Shown: one piece after another, positions 1 through 11,148 of the stretch
How the letters are laid out: every line of letters starts with the position of its first letter
How positions within the stretch are numbered: the stretch's first letter is position 1
Origin: Phaeosphaeria sp. MPI-PUGE-AT-0046c
Lineage: Eukaryota; Ascomycota; Dothideomycetes; Pleosporales; Phaeosphaeriaceae
DNA: 64,000 bases
Reading direction: 5' to 3'
Assembly: GCA_020747045.1 (NCBI GenBank)
Contig: JAGTJN010000019.1
Span: 1-64,000, forward strand
The notes under the pieces: generated by a model
Database searches by the model: none
Seen by the model: only the letters and a program-made list of their open reading frames with translations
Told to the model about the DNA's origin: nothing
Program-made: the position numbers and the translations under genes

Positions 1-1
1 T

Positions 2-567
2 GCTCATCCTATCCAAGTTTTTACAGCTGTCTCCAACGATCCCACCACTCAGAAAGAGCATCCCAACATGCGTATCCAGGGTTTGGACATAGTGAACTCT
101 TTATGTATACTTTCAAAGAAGGACGCAGAAAATTGTTTACCCACAGAAGTCGTTGAAAGCGTCGAGCAGGTTGGCCGAATATGGCAGTACTTCCTCGATC
201 ACAGTCAAGCATCGAAAGTAATCTTGCTTCATTCTGCCCGGAACAGCAAGCTAATGCTCAGTATACTTGCGCAGATGCCTAAGTAAGTACTTTAACCCCT
301 TCAAAGTGTGGACATTGGTTGAGTAGTCTTTGCCAGCTGTTCGCGACAATCAATCCAAGACTCAAGGACTACGCCCGTACATATGTGCGATTTATGGAGA
401 ATTGCGAGGATAACCAAGAAATCGAGGGATTCTCATTGGGTTCAGTTGAGTGGCATAGCGAAAAAGCGGTGCTGAGAAAATGGGTAAATTGCTGCGATGA
501 CCTTGTGGAAGCACAAAGAGCGGCCTTGCCGTGGTCTCGGAGGACTGCTTGGGTTCCGCTTTCTTAA
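2..567 (+). CDS. Left-edge partial protein, C-terminal part, family uncertain
   Basis: The reading frame is open from the first bases of the window, so the gene probably begins upstream. Exon 2..282 joins exon 327..567 across a 44-nt GT-AG intron (donor GTAAGT at 283), which restores one frame ending at a TAA at 565-567. The visible product is about 173 residues without a membrane segment or signal peptide. The segment around residues 23-40 (MRIQG-x-DIVNSL) vaguely resembles the middle of HET-domain (heterokaryon incompatibility) proteins, but the conserved HET core and the usual C-terminal glycine-rich motif are not visible. It could equally be a decayed gene. Assignment is weak; only the open frame and the clean splice are seen directly. 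Confidence 0.35.
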
Positions 568-1215
568 CGCCCACGACATGCGAGTTATTACTCCTGTCAG
601 TGCTTGGAGCAACGCGCTAGATTTGTGGCAGCCACCATCGCCACAAGAGAGAGCTGGAAGAAACAGAGCTGGCAAGCCATTAAATACGGGGACTTGGTGA
701 AGCTTCGGCTGCAAGTTCCAGCGTAACGCTGTACCAAAATGTTATGTACGCTGCTGGCTATGCTCGGCGTCGACCGGGCTGGGGACCGCTAGCGCGCACG
801 TGCTAGTCTTTTCGCACATTGCCAGCAAATGTAGAAATTCTAATATACTTAGCACGTTACGTGACTAGTTGCGGCACAGTTGCATCTTGGTGCCCTAGTC
901 CCAGAATTATTGCTGACAGTGATCATTGGCTGATGATACTTGAGACGCGCTTGCGCGCTCTTTGTTCTCAGGACCGTAATACTCTGGTACTTTACGAATC
1001 AGTAAAACCAAACCTACAATGCTATTCGATGGATTGTGCTAGCATTCAATTTCCATATACAACTTTGAGAGGCAAATGGGAAATAGCGTTATTGCTTACA
1101 GAGATCACAAAGGGTCGCAACTTGAGATCGATGGTTTCAATTTTGCCAAGTGTGATGATCAAGCATCAAGCATCAAGCATTTGTAATTTAGACCTGAAAT
1201 TTGAATGTGACACGT
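568..1215. other. Intergenic, nothing convincing
   Basis: No conserved reading frame or RNA gene was recognised. A short triplication of a 7-nt unit (ATCAAGC) lies near 1157-1178. A plus-strand open frame at 819-1238 has no family-like composition and was not accepted. Confidence 0.5.
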
Positions 1216-2399
1216 TCAGAACCTGCACGGCCAGGTGAGCCCACGGGGCAGCTGGGTCCAAACAATGTAACGTTTCATATTCTTGCCTCGACCTAACGAT
1301 TCATCCTCCATAGGAAGAAACATTGTACCACATCTCCAACCCACATCTGCGCCGACATCGGCGTCTCCAGCTTCCGCAGCGGTCTCCGCTGGTTTGACCA
1401 CGGAAAATTCGAGATCTTCAACCGTGATCAGATTTTCCAGCTCCTGGATGGACAATGTCCAGGGTGATGGTGACATAGCATTTGGAACACGTACAACGAA
1501 GTGATCCAATCGGCGGTTGGGACATACTACGCGGCATTTGATGATATCAAGAATGCGCTTATAAGTTTGTCCTAGATGTAGCGGTCCTTGTACGAAGATA
1601 GAGACGCAATTGAGCTGTGGCATAAACTCTTCGTGCAAGAAACGGAGGTCGTAGGAAAAGATATCATCTGTCCATGGCCATTTTCCAGGGATAGGGCTAA
1701 GCTCACGGAATTGCCAGTGAACATGAACGGAGCGAATAAGGCGGAACCTCTCTGCCAGAATTGCGCCTTGAAAATCCCGGAGTCCATTGTTCTGTAGGAA
1801 GATAAAGGTATTTGAGGAGTACAGTAGCCGAATTATCTCCACGTAACTACACCATTCACTATTAGTGTTGTTCTACACGGCCAAAAACCATCAAAAAAAG
1901 CTTACATAGTCCGACACGATTGTAGTGACGCCATCACCCCTAGCTTCGTAGAATAGGTGGATTGCTTCGCGTTACGCCACTCGTTTGGCAATGTATCTAA
2001 CGTGTCCTGAATCGTGGTCAGGGTGACAGCCTCGTCCGCTGTGACATCGTATGAGTTATTATCGTCGACCAAGGCATGTGCGATATGTTTGTTGTGACGG
2101 TACAAAGAGATTAGCTTGCCAGCGAAGGCGTGTTCCCAGATGAGGTTACGGAGCTCTGCTGGTAGGTCCAAAATCGACCAGCCAGGAACTCTGGGGTGGG
2201 TTGTCTCTCCAGTCCGGAAGTCGGATAATCTTCGCAAATGTGGGTGGAACGATGTCGTGGCTTGTTCTGATAGATATTGACAGTAGCGCGAGCGCCGCTG
2301 TGCGTCACTACGCAAAAGAAGGGTTTTAACATCATCTCGTCGGCCTCGCATCCACGTTAAAGAGGTGTCCATCGAGGTGAAAAATGAGACGATTTTCAC
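1216..2399 (-). CDS. DUF7730 / F-box-like domain protein
   Basis: Minus-strand gene with exons 2399..1906 and 1858..1216 joined over a 47-nt GT-AG intron; the join reads on without a stop. The product is about 378 aa. Residues near 70-90 carry the LDLPAELRNLIWEHAF motif, typical of the large dothideomycete family of F-box-like/DUF7730 proteins. It is followed after the splice by IRLLYSSNTF and a later IRSVHVHW motif, the usual second and third landmarks of that family. The biochemical role of these proteins is unknown; an F-box-like role in substrate recognition is only an analogy. The canonical LLQTCRQIY block just before LLYSSNTF is degraded to SLQSCRTIEWCSYVE, so the copy is divergent. The start was taken at the first Met of the frame; a Met nine residues later is possible. 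Confidence 0.6.
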
Positions 2400-3548
2400 A
2401 CCAATCGCAGAAAGTTCGTTGATGCTTCGAAGATCCGGAATACAGCACGGCTGTCGATGGTCAGTGGAATACGTTTTGGGTCGAACGATTTGCCACTAAG
2501 TTCTGCAATTCAACTATCTTTGCAGGAGAAAATTCGTTGCCTGGGCTGACTCAATGCGGTGAGGGCAATTGATGGGTTCAACCCAACAGTGCGGCGGCTG
2601 CGCCACATGAGTGCGTGCTCGGAGAGTATTCGGACCCCGAATGCACGAGGTACTGCAATTTCGCTTTCGCTGATCAGAACAAGCGCCGAACTCGAGATGA
2701 TGACGTACGTTGAAGGTAGAGGAGAAGTGGCAGCCTTGTTGTTGGTGGGTCTAAACGTGAATATTCCAAGAAGTCTTCAGTTACCCCGCACATAGTTTCG
2801 GCGCTCATACTTTCTCTTTAGTCGCCAAGTCCTGGTCACTTATGTGCTCGAGTAGCTCACTACAAGGTATCATGATGTTGTGCAACTTGAGCATGCACGT
2901 CGGTGATCAGAAACCTTCTCAGTCTAAAGAACAAGCGAAGCACTTATAAGGTGATAGCGGTAATGACTAATTGCACACACCGATTTAGAAAGATAGACTT
3001 GACAGGACTGAGCGACGAGGATGATGTACATGTGTCATGTGACCACGTCGGAAACGACGCCTATCCAGAGCGAATTTTGCGAACGATCTCTACAAAGGTC
3101 GATGCCCACTTTGCCATGAGAACGCCACGTTAATGTCTGCGTCTTTGCTTCGGTCATAATGTTTGTTGAACGGCCGAGAAGTATTTTAAATGTGCTTTTC
3201 TGTGGCAGCGATTGAAACCTGCCGGTATATCTTCACGCTCAACGGGAAACCCAAAGTCCTCATAGTCTGATGTGCGAGTGCTTTCGTAAACGTATACGTC
3301 TTTACCCGATCTCTGAAAGAACTTGGCAAAGAAAAGAGCAGCGTGTTATCGATCTCTGTTTGAAGCCAGACACAATACAGCATGCACGCAACGAGTCAAA
3401 TGTATACAAGGTAACAGTAGAGTATTCTATCAGCCTCATCGGAACGGAATCTGATAACAATAAATTCTATGTTTGTCGTGCGCCGAAGTTTAGCGTGCCT
3501 GAACATTAGACCTATCTTACGCGCGTACACTCAAACACCGAGGCTAGT
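2400..3548. other. Intergenic, AT-richer, no supported gene
   Basis: Several open frames below 80 codons occur on both strands, but none resembles a known family or can be extended by splicing. Position next to helicase-like remnants suggests decayed sequence, but nothing specific is recognised here. Confidence 0.4.
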
Positions 3549-4777
3549 TCACGGTCCACTACAATGCTCGAGCGCTAAGGGTTCGGCGCCTCATTTTGCT
3601 TGCCCTCCTAGCAGTAATATCAAAAAAATCACAGAGGAAGTTATCTCAAAGGATTGATCCAGTAACCGGCGAATCGCTCTATGATCCCAGTCGTTGTCAG
3701 TCATCAAGCCATTAACAGTAGCTAGAGAAGCTCGGCAAAAGAGCTCCAAGTATGACTCTAAATGGCCGTTGACTGGTGCAGTCATGAAGGAATAGCCTGC
3801 AGTAGTGCAGCTCAGGTCGTCACGAACCTGACTCGGATCGATCTGCGCACCCCCACTATACACAAGCTGGCTGTACATAGTTGCTGTAGCTTGTGAAGCA
3901 TCTTCTCCAACTTGTCGGAACTGTTAGATCGACATTTGTTGATTATCCCGAGAAACGGTCTGGCTGTTCTCACTCTAAGTCACGCGGAAGGATGGGTCAT
4001 CAGAGCGGCTAATGACACGCCCATATTCTCGTGAACTCAGAGGCTCGTTCATCGGAGCTGGCGATCCCAGGCATATAGTCCTCTTTCAGATTTCATTGAT
4101 CATGTCGATCTGCTCAAAGCATTGTCTGGCCTTCCAACCCAATCTATCATGGGCAAATGGAGGAACGGTATCCCAGTATATGGAAAGACTGTGATGGATT
4201 TGGAGCTGGCGAGAATGGCTGCGCGGATTGAACTGCTTTCGCACCGCAGGACGTCGCTACACACATGTCCATTTGATAGTTTCCTTTGCGATCTCGTTGT
4301 CTAGGACGCGATAGGATTTTGCGGCATCACACATTGATTGTGGATCGGGACGATGTTTGAAACTACTGTAGAGATGCAACTTTGTGCGACCTACTACTTG
4401 CGTTTCCCAGCAATATGCAACATCTCTCAAGGAGAAATGCAGTGTGCCAATGCGGTATCGCATTATCGTAATCTCAGACCCACAGCCGGGCTGCCCAAGC
4501 GTAACATGCATGCTGCATAGGAGGATATCCAAGAAGCGGTTGGATCTGCCACAGTTTTCTTACTCCACGTAGGTTGCTCGTGCTGGCCAAGGTACATCAA
4601 GCGTGGTGTAGGCTCGCACAATGCATACTGCAGGAAGACAAGCCTGCTGACCCACAATAGAGCAGATAGACATGCCGCATAGTAGTACGCTGTGCGATAC
4701 GCCAACTCGTAATGGTGGACACCCAGTACCTCATAGAAGTGAATGATAGCTCTGCCCCTCAACACACCTTTAGTCAA
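3549..4777 (-). pseudogene. Broken OrsD/telomere-linked-helicase-type protein remnants
   Basis: Three minus-strand blocks resemble the conserved N-terminal region found in fungal OrsD-like (former DUF3505) and telomere-linked RecQ-helicase-type proteins. Block A (4777-4463) contains ELAYRTAYYYAACLSALLW and RLVFLQYAL. Block B (about 4500-4257) contains CGSEITIMRYR followed by a LHLYSSFKHR segment. Block C (3878-3549) contains DLSCTTAGYSFM, YLELFCRA and ending GGQA. In block C the frame is stopped by TGA at 3591-3593 and then continues with GAEPLALEHCSGP, which looks like the natural continuation; a CGA-to-TGA change would explain the stop. Block A runs into block B by a frame change, and block C, expected between A and B, lies after them. 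The locus is therefore rearranged as well as mutated. Family identity comes from remembered motif patterns and is moderate. Confidence 0.5.
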
Positions 4778-6158
4778 TGTATCCGTCTAGAACATTATGA
4801 GCAGTTTAAGAACGGCCTCCAATGTACTAGAGGAAATAGACTCTATATCATTAGCTTCGTAAGTAGATAACCCGATTAGACTGAATTCGTTCTCTGGACC
4901 TGCACCTCTGATAGTTCGAGAACGTTACGCTCTGGCCTGATGTTTAATACACTCGCTATGAACGTAAACACGTAGCACAAGAAGCGGTTAAGACAAAGAC
5001 TGTGCTTAGATTGTGTGGCCTATCGCTGAGGTGGCTTCAAGGGATGCATGTAGAAGTGCGAACCCCAACTTCGGAGCCAGCAGTACATGACTTGCAGCAT
5101 CATGACCGAAATGAGTGCTGCAGCTTCTGCTGTATTGTCTGAATGATGCACTATGCTAACCATAATGAGGCAAACAAGTGGACGTTTCGTGACCAGCGCG
5201 ATTCGATCCTTGATTGTTGTTGCAAGAACGATCAGAATTACAATTATCAAGACTATGCGCACGATTTTGCAGAATGATTTCAGACAGATTAAGGGGTGGG
5301 TGGAGTGGAAGCATCTTATAATGTCGACACTATTGGGGGCAGATAGTCCGCCAACAACATCAGCATAATCAATTCCCGTGCGACAAGCAGAAAGTCTGAC
5401 CCGTTTTGGCCGAACCTTCATGTCAAAGATTATTTCATATGAGCAGGAACTGTGTCACTGTGCATTGTTCTCTCGGAGTCTCGAAGATCGCGGCTACTCT
5501 TGCTGTTAAGCCAATGGTGCAGTGTTCCCGCTGTCTTACCACGGTCCGGCTTGTTGGGTCGTCTCGGCGGAAAAACCCTAGTGATGCCGGAAATTCGAAC
5601 GGATCGTTTCGTGGAGGCGCTGCCACTGTCAAACAGCGCTAGTTTGATTGTGGCTTCGGGAGCTAATGTTTCGACACTTACAGGCGGCTGGGACCCCATC
5701 CATTCCACCAACCTCGATGATAACCACAGCGGTGGGACCACATTTAATCTCACATGCTAAACATGGGCATGTTTTGTTCTCCCAAAAGTCGCATCGTTGC
5801 ATAAACGCCTCCACACTTCTTTGAGCCTAGATGCGACATCACGCCTATGCTGGATCATTTCCAAGCGTTTCGAAGCGGCTGGCGTTCTAGAAACACGACA
5901 AACAAGCCTTCTCTATGTTTCACCGGACAAACCGAGCCCCGCTCGAACATATTGCGTACTGTTGTGCGGTGGCACCACCAGGATGGTTGCGACATGAGGC
6001 TGATGATGGTGTTGCTATAAAGTGTGCCGCGGTTCCTCACATCGAAATCATCACAAGCAAGTCTTACATTCATTTCAGTCTTTCGCTTCAGTCTTTCGCT
6101 ACCTTCTTACAATCCACATTCGCTTCTTGCTTCAAATAAACATTACTGCTCGGTCAGA
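4778..6158. other. Intergenic upstream of the LPMO gene
   Basis: Minus-strand open frames at 5020-5421 (133 codons, one hydrophobic stretch) and 5430-5753 (107 codons) exist but show no recognisable family and cannot be spliced together cleanly, so they were not called as genes. The last 150 bases hold the presumed promoter and leader of the LPMO gene, including a CT-rich stretch with a 13-nt near-tandem repeat around 6075-6100. Confidence 0.45.
6016..6021 (+). promoter_or_regulatory. TATA-box-like element of the AA9 gene
   Basis: TATAAA lies about 140 bases upstream of the LPMO start codon and is followed by a pyrimidine-rich leader, a common layout for strongly induced fungal genes. Assignment rests on sequence and position only. 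Confidence 0.4.
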
Positions 6159-7145
6159 ATGAAGTTCTCAACTGTTGTCCTCTGTGCTGTCGCCCAAGTG
6201 GCGAACGCCCACTACTTCTTCGACACCAACATCATCGGCGGTGTTGTGCAACCTGGTGGCAAGTACGTCCGTCAGTCGACGCGTGCTACCAAGTACAACC
6301 CCATCAAGTTCTCGAGCAACCCGGCCAAAGACATCCGCGACAACTCGCATATCGATAGCGCGGATATCAGGTGCAACCAAGGTGCTTCCTCTGCTGGCAA
6401 GGCTGAGGTTCTGACTGTCAACGCCGGCGACGAGGTTCGCTTCAAGTTGGCTGTTGGCGCAAAGTTCCAACACCCTGGTCCTGGATTCATCTACATGTCC
6501 AAGGCCCCTGGCAGCGTCAAGACCTACGATGGATCTGGCGACTGGTTCAAGATCTTCGAGGAGGGTGTCTGCGATGGCGGTGACTTTACCTCCACTGCTT
6601 GGTGCGACTACAACCGGGATTGGATCGCTGCCAAGATTCCCAAGGACACTCCCAACGGAGAGTACCTCGTCCGCGCTGAGCACATTGGTGTCCACCGATC
6701 CCACGTCAACCAGCCCGAGCACTACGTCTCCTGCATGCAGGTCAAGGTCCAGGGCGGTGGCAGCGGCGCTCCTGGCCCAATGGTCAAGTTCCCGGGCGCG
6801 TACAAGGCCACTGACCCATACGCCAACTTCAGCATCTACAACGGTCGCAAGGCTTTCCCCATGCCCGGCCCAGCTGTTTGGACTGGTGGAGCTGGTAGCG
6901 GTAGCACTTCTCCTGCCACCCCAGCTAAGGAGGAGGTTACCACTGCTCCCGCTGCTCCCGCCAACCCCGCTCCTACGACTATGGCTACTGTCGCCAAACC
7001 TGCTCCTACCCAGGCTGCTGGTGGACAGGCTGGTTGCGCCGCTCTCTGGGCCCAGTGTGGTGGCCAGGGTTTCTCTGGAGCCTCATGCTGCTCTGCCGGC
7101 TCCTGCAAGGCCATGAACCCCTACTACTCGCAGTGCACCAACTAG
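6159..7145 (+). CDS. AA9 lytic polysaccharide monooxygenase with CBM1
   Basis: Intronless gene for a 328-aa secreted copper enzyme of family AA9, which oxidatively cleaves cellulose or related glucans outside the cell. Residues 1-17 form a signal peptide ending ANA, leaving His18 as the mature N-terminus, the first ligand of the copper histidine brace. His105 in the QHPGPGFIY motif is the second ligand. The RAEHIGVH stretch and PEHYVSC give the second-sphere His and the axial Tyr; the position that is most often Gln in a QxY motif is Glu here. After residue about 240 comes a Ser/Thr/Pro/Ala-rich linker, then a C-terminal CBM1 (QCGGQGFSG ... NPYYSQC) for cellulose binding. The in-frame extension upstream of 6159 has no signal-like sequence, so the Met before the signal peptide is the start. 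It stands alone among decayed sequence. Confidence 0.95.
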   Translation: MKFSTVVLCAVAQVANAHYFFDTNIIGGVVQPGGKYVRQSTRATKYNPIKFSSNPAKDIRDNSHIDSADIRCNQGASSAGKAEVLTVNAGDEVRFKLAVGAKFQHPGPGFIYMSKAPGSVKTYDGSGDWFKIFEEGVCDGGDFTSTAWCDYNRDWIAAKIPKDTPNGEYLVRAEHIGVHRSHVNQPEHYVSCMQVKVQGGGSGAPGPMVKFPGAYKATDPYANFSIYNGRKAFPMPGPAVWTGGAGSGSTSPATPAKEEVTTAPAAPANPAPTTMATVAKPAPTQAAGGQAGCAALWAQCGGQGFSGASCCSAGSCKAMNPYYSQCTN

Positions 7146-8175
7146 ATATATGCGCACGCATCATGTCTCTTTGCACGACCCCACAATGTTCGTAACACAG
7201 TGGACATCATTCTCTTCTTTTCCTCCATGCTCTGCTTGGACTGGACTCATGTAAATTTATCTTCTTATTGTACATACCATAGAAATGCACTGCTATTTGC
7301 ATCCGATATCGACCGGCAATTTATGCCACCCTATACTTTCCGCTCTGCTGAGAACGTGATGTCTGTCTTGATTCTGAACTCGTCAATGAAATGGAAGTGA
7401 TGATCGCTTGCGTTAGTACGCATGGACATGGTACCAATACAGGCTGTGCCGATGCGGCCGCCTTGGCCCCAGGCTATGCTAACCTTGTTGCGTACCTTGC
7501 GCAACGAAACACTTCTTAGACATTCAACAGACACCGGAAGTCTTCGTAATAAACGTGAACAGCTAACGCAGCGCTCTCCAACCTCAGCCTGATTGCAGCC
7601 CGGTCGACCCTTTCCGACAATGACTAGCCTCACACTTGAATGAACTGAGGAAACCAAAAATACTCCATAGAGAGGACCACTCGTTTGTGTGCGGTCTGAA
7701 TCTTTACGAAATGTTTGCAGGAAAACGGCATGGCAGCATACTTTACTCAATAAGAAACTCATTCCGGACAGACTCAACGAGACTAATTGGTTAGGCCGTA
7801 GGCAACACGTTGAACACAGCCTATCTAAACCCCTTGATATTGACCATTGACTCGTCCCGCATGGAGTTATTGGGTACTCTACGACCGCTGGGGTGTTAGG
7901 AGTACGCTGTAGGCGACTCATGCTGTTAGGAGTACGCTGTAGGCGACTCATGCTGGCACGTAAAAAGCTACGATGCAATTGGCGACTGAAACCTGAAGAC
8001 GCGATCAAAGAAGTCGCCCAACTGCAATGATTGAGGCACGCGCACATTGTACGTGCTATTGGAACTTACATCATAGAGAAAGAACTTTACATCCTCTTAT
8101 GTCCAGCAACGAACTATACTATGGAGTCATTCCTGTAGGAGTATGCATAATTAAGCACTGCATTTGCACGAATAG
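7146..8175. other. Intergenic with a 30-bp tandem duplication
   Basis: Apart from the duplication at 7895-7954 nothing is recognised. A long minus-strand open frame (7331-8047) owes part of its length to that duplication, has no family resemblance and was not accepted. Confidence 0.5.
7895..7954. repeat. Perfect 30-bp tandem duplication (two copies)
   Basis: The unit beginning GTTAGGAGTACGCTG at 7895 is repeated without change at 7925, so 7895-7924 equals 7925-7954. Two identical copies suggest a recent duplication. It lies in noncoding sequence upstream of the kinase pseudogene. Confidence 0.9.
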
Positions 8176-9075
8176 CGTTTGAAAAGCCGCATCTTCTACA
8201 TGAGGCAAGACATCGTCAAGTTCTTCCGATATCTCCAAAGTACGATTCACTTTGTCCATGAACATCTCGCCAAACACATGGGTACCAAGCCAACGAATCT
8301 TCTGGTCTAGATGGAGAAACATGTTTACGGCGCCGATTACAAGATATACCTTGCAGACTTCGGCAATGCATGTTCGCAACGTACCATGGCCGAAGCGGAA
8401 ACGGACTCGCGCATAATGTTCAGCCAAACCTATGCTGCGCCGGAAGTTGTACTTCAAGATACGCGAGGCTTTGCTGCAGACAGCTTCAGCTTAGGCTATG
8501 CGTATTGTGGGAGTATTTCTGCTCTATGCTCAAGACTTCAGGTTGGCAACCCGCAATCGGAGTGGAAGAAAAGATGGAGTATGTTGGTGGTGTTCCCGAA
8601 GGGTCGAGGAGGTGTCTCATGCCTCCCTACTGTCCTTACGTTAAAATCCTATCTAAGTTCTACATTATATAAGCGAATCCTTTCCTTCTGCACCGATTCG
8701 ATCACGTGACCAAATATTACACCACAGTATCTTGAGATATTGGCAGTCCCCGCCAAAAAGAAGGACGAGCTGCTCGATATTCGAATACGAACCCCAACAG
8801 GTGACATGTCATATCAGGTGAATCTCGAACTCTCAATCAGAGCGCGTTGATGCATGAACTCCGAGGCTTTTTACTCAAATATGATCCCCCAAAAGAAGGT
8901 CATGGCACACACTTTCTTATTCAAATCAAACGATATCACACTAGCAATGTTGAGCCATGAGCCTAGTCTACAACCTACTGCTCGGCAGCTCAAGAGCGAG
9001 TTTGGCGTAGGTGACGAGTGCTTAGCTGGACCAGAGCCATTTGAGGCTTGTTGTAAGGCACATAAACATTGTTAA
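8176..9075 (+). pseudogene. Protein kinase pseudogene
   Basis: Plus-strand pieces of a eukaryotic protein kinase domain occur in order. They are an alpha-E-like stretch with FVHEH; HMGTKPTNLLV where HRDIKPTNLLV is expected (8275-8307); the DFG segment KIYLADFGNA; the APE segment TYAAPEVV; and FAADSFSLGYAY matching the DxxSLG block. A C-terminal piece near 8940-9050 reads MLSHEPSLQPTARQL and GPEPFEA, typical of the kinase C-lobe tail in related fungal proteins. The catalytic HRD Arg and Asp are replaced (HMG), an in-frame TAG stands at 8308-8310, and the frame is lost between about 8520 and 8850. The catalytic loop is therefore destroyed and the reading frame broken. An undetected intron could explain the C-lobe shift, but not the missing Asp. 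Related kinases often sit in fast-evolving accessory regions. Confidence 0.75.
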
Positions 9076-9524
9076 AGTCTTGATTACATCTTTGTATGTA
9101 CACTATAAGTATCAGGCTTAAGATAATCAACTAAAGAGTTCAGTTGTAAATTAACCATCTATGTGAAGTAATACTGACTCTTTAGGCATACGAGACCGTA
9201 AATCGTTCTGACACGTACGCAAAGCGGCTACACCGTATGCTAGTTCCTATTCGTGCTAATATGAGCTACTGAAGCAAGGTTGTCGCATGTGGTATGTTCG
9301 CTTGGGGTAGGCTCCATCTTTGATCCTTGCAGAGTTGCTTCGACGGCGTTCCATCTATCTATTGTGGTAGATTTGACGCATTTGGATAGCACGCGTCTTC
9401 TCGCGAATCTTGGTTCGATTTAGATCGGATCATAACTCAGCTGCATGTTTCACGATGGCCAAAGGCGCAACGAACGATGACTCACTACGACTAAGATTAT
9501 TGTTGGTGGCTTGAGGCCTCATGA
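9076..9524. other. Intergenic, nothing seen
   Basis: No open frame of note, RNA gene or repeat was recognised between the kinase pseudogene and the 3' end of the MFS gene. Confidence 0.6.
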
Positions 9525-11148
9525 CTAAAGCAAGTATTGGAAGTACAAGTTCTCCTTGTCCGTCATATCCTGCAACCCATTCTCTCCATGGATCTCCTCG
9601 CCTGCCTCGTGAAACTTGCCGCTCATTGAGTAGTCGACAAAATCCCGAGGTAGACCGGCCGCCTCACGCTGGTCCTTCTTCTTTTTCTGCATCCAGGTGA
9701 TTAGGAATACTTGCGCGACGACGACAAACCAAAGGATGCACCAAATGGCGAGAATGCCTTTGAGGGCGTTCACCTGTAGATTGTCAGGTGCGCTTTATGT
9801 GAAGTTGTAGCGGGATATTACTTACGTATTGTGGGGCAAACTTCGAATTGAAGATGTATGGCGTAATGATATTGCCGACCGAGTTCCCCGCGTTAAAAGA
9901 GGTGTAGTAGATAGCTTTTTTGGTCTGACCAGCGCAATTGGCGCCCATCCATGAGATAAGCAGTGGGTTGATCGCATACACAAACGCGATAAGGTAGTAC
10001 CCTGCGAGTAGACCACCCTTGTTCTGTGGCTTCTTCGGTAGTGCAACCATTAAAGCCACACCAACAATGACAATGGTGACAAGTCCGAGCAAGAATGGTG
10101 ATTTGCGCTTGAATCGGTAGGCCAGGTAGGATGCAGCGAGTATGGAGACGAACTGAAGCGCACCAAAGGGCATGTTGAGAAGTACCGCCTCATCAGCAGT
10201 GAAGCCTGCCAAGCTCCGAAGGATGATGGATCCGAAGACGGACGATACGGCAGCGCCGGCGTTGACAGCAATGACCATAATCATGTACAGCCAGTACTTG
10301 GGTTCCGTAACCGCCTCAACAACATGCTTCCAGTTAAACTTGTGTGATACTATGCCTTGCTGGTTTGCCTTCAATCGATCTACTGCCTTCAAACGGTCTT
10401 CGTGCGATAGGAATCGGGCCTCTCCGGGGCTATCGTGAGCCCACCAGTATGTTGTAAGTCCGATCACAATCGTCAACAAGCCAAAGAAGAGGTACACAAT
10501 TTGGTAACGAAAAAGCGACGATGAGTGTATGCGCCCGAATCCGTAGACAATGGGGGCACTGATGAGGGTGCTCAGACCATAACAGCTGTACCAACATGCG
10601 ACACGAAAAGGCTGTTCGGATCGTCGGTAGAAAGCAATGGTGATGATTGAGAAAAGCGGGACAACAGCTGCCTCGAAAGCACCCAGGAAGAAGCGAGAAG
10701 CGAGAAGCCCAGCATAGCTCCTGGAGCCTGCAAGACCTCCAGCGACCGAGATTCCCCAGCAAGTGATGATGACTGGCAGAACTTGGCGAAACCGAAGCTT
10801 GACAAGCACCCATGCTGCAAGAGGCTGCACACCGAGTTGGGCGTAGTACCCAATGGTGCCGATGTTGGCATAATCGTTGCCCTTGAGATGCGCATCCGTT
10901 TGCAGACCATATACAGCTGTAAGCCCGATGATGCCCTTGTCGGCTGACTGCAAGAAGTAGACCATACACAAGAGGGAGAGCATCCACATGTCGGTCTTGC
11001 GAAGGATACGTTTGTTGTCGGCTTCAGAACAAAGGTGCGCGGCACTCAGGCCTGTATCCTTGCCTTCCTCGAAGGCAACAGGATCGATGCTGTTCTCGGA
11101 TGTGTGCTCGATGCCATGGGCGGTGGGCTTCTCCACTGCGGAGGACAT
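9525..11148 (-). CDS. MFS permease, allantoate/Dal5-like (ACS family)
   Basis: Two exons, 11148..9826 and 9773..9525, joined over a 52-nt GT-AG intron after APQY. The product is 523 aa with about twelve hydrophobic segments, the layout of plasma-membrane major facilitator transporters. The N-terminal cytosolic part ends in RILRKTDMWMLSLLCMVYFLQSADKGIIG, the usual first-helix entry of the anion:cation symporter (Dal5/allantoate permease-like) family. ASRFFLGAFEAAVVP and the charged SPGEARFLSHEDR loop also fit. Members of this family carry allantoate, nicotinate, vitamins or other organic anions; the substrate cannot be told from sequence. The start was placed at the Met opening the hydrophilic tail (MSSAVEKPT); a Met 27 codons upstream is also in frame. 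Confidence 0.9.

Noticed and set aside
819..1238. 139-codon plus-strand open frame
   Set aside because: No family-like motifs, no codon bias, cannot be extended by splicing, overlaps the 3' end of the DUF7730-like gene.
5020..5753. Two minus-strand open frames (133 and 107 codons), one with a hydrophobic stretch
   Set aside because: Different frames, no clean intron joins them, no recognisable family; lie in decayed sequence.
6454..7116. 220-codon open frame overlapping the LPMO gene
   Set aside because: Out-of-frame shadow of a GC-rich real gene; Ser/Pro/Leu-rich without motifs.
7331..8047. 238-codon minus-strand open frame with a repeated peptide
   Set aside because: The peptide repeat is only the 30-bp DNA duplication read through; the rest lacks any protein-like conservation.
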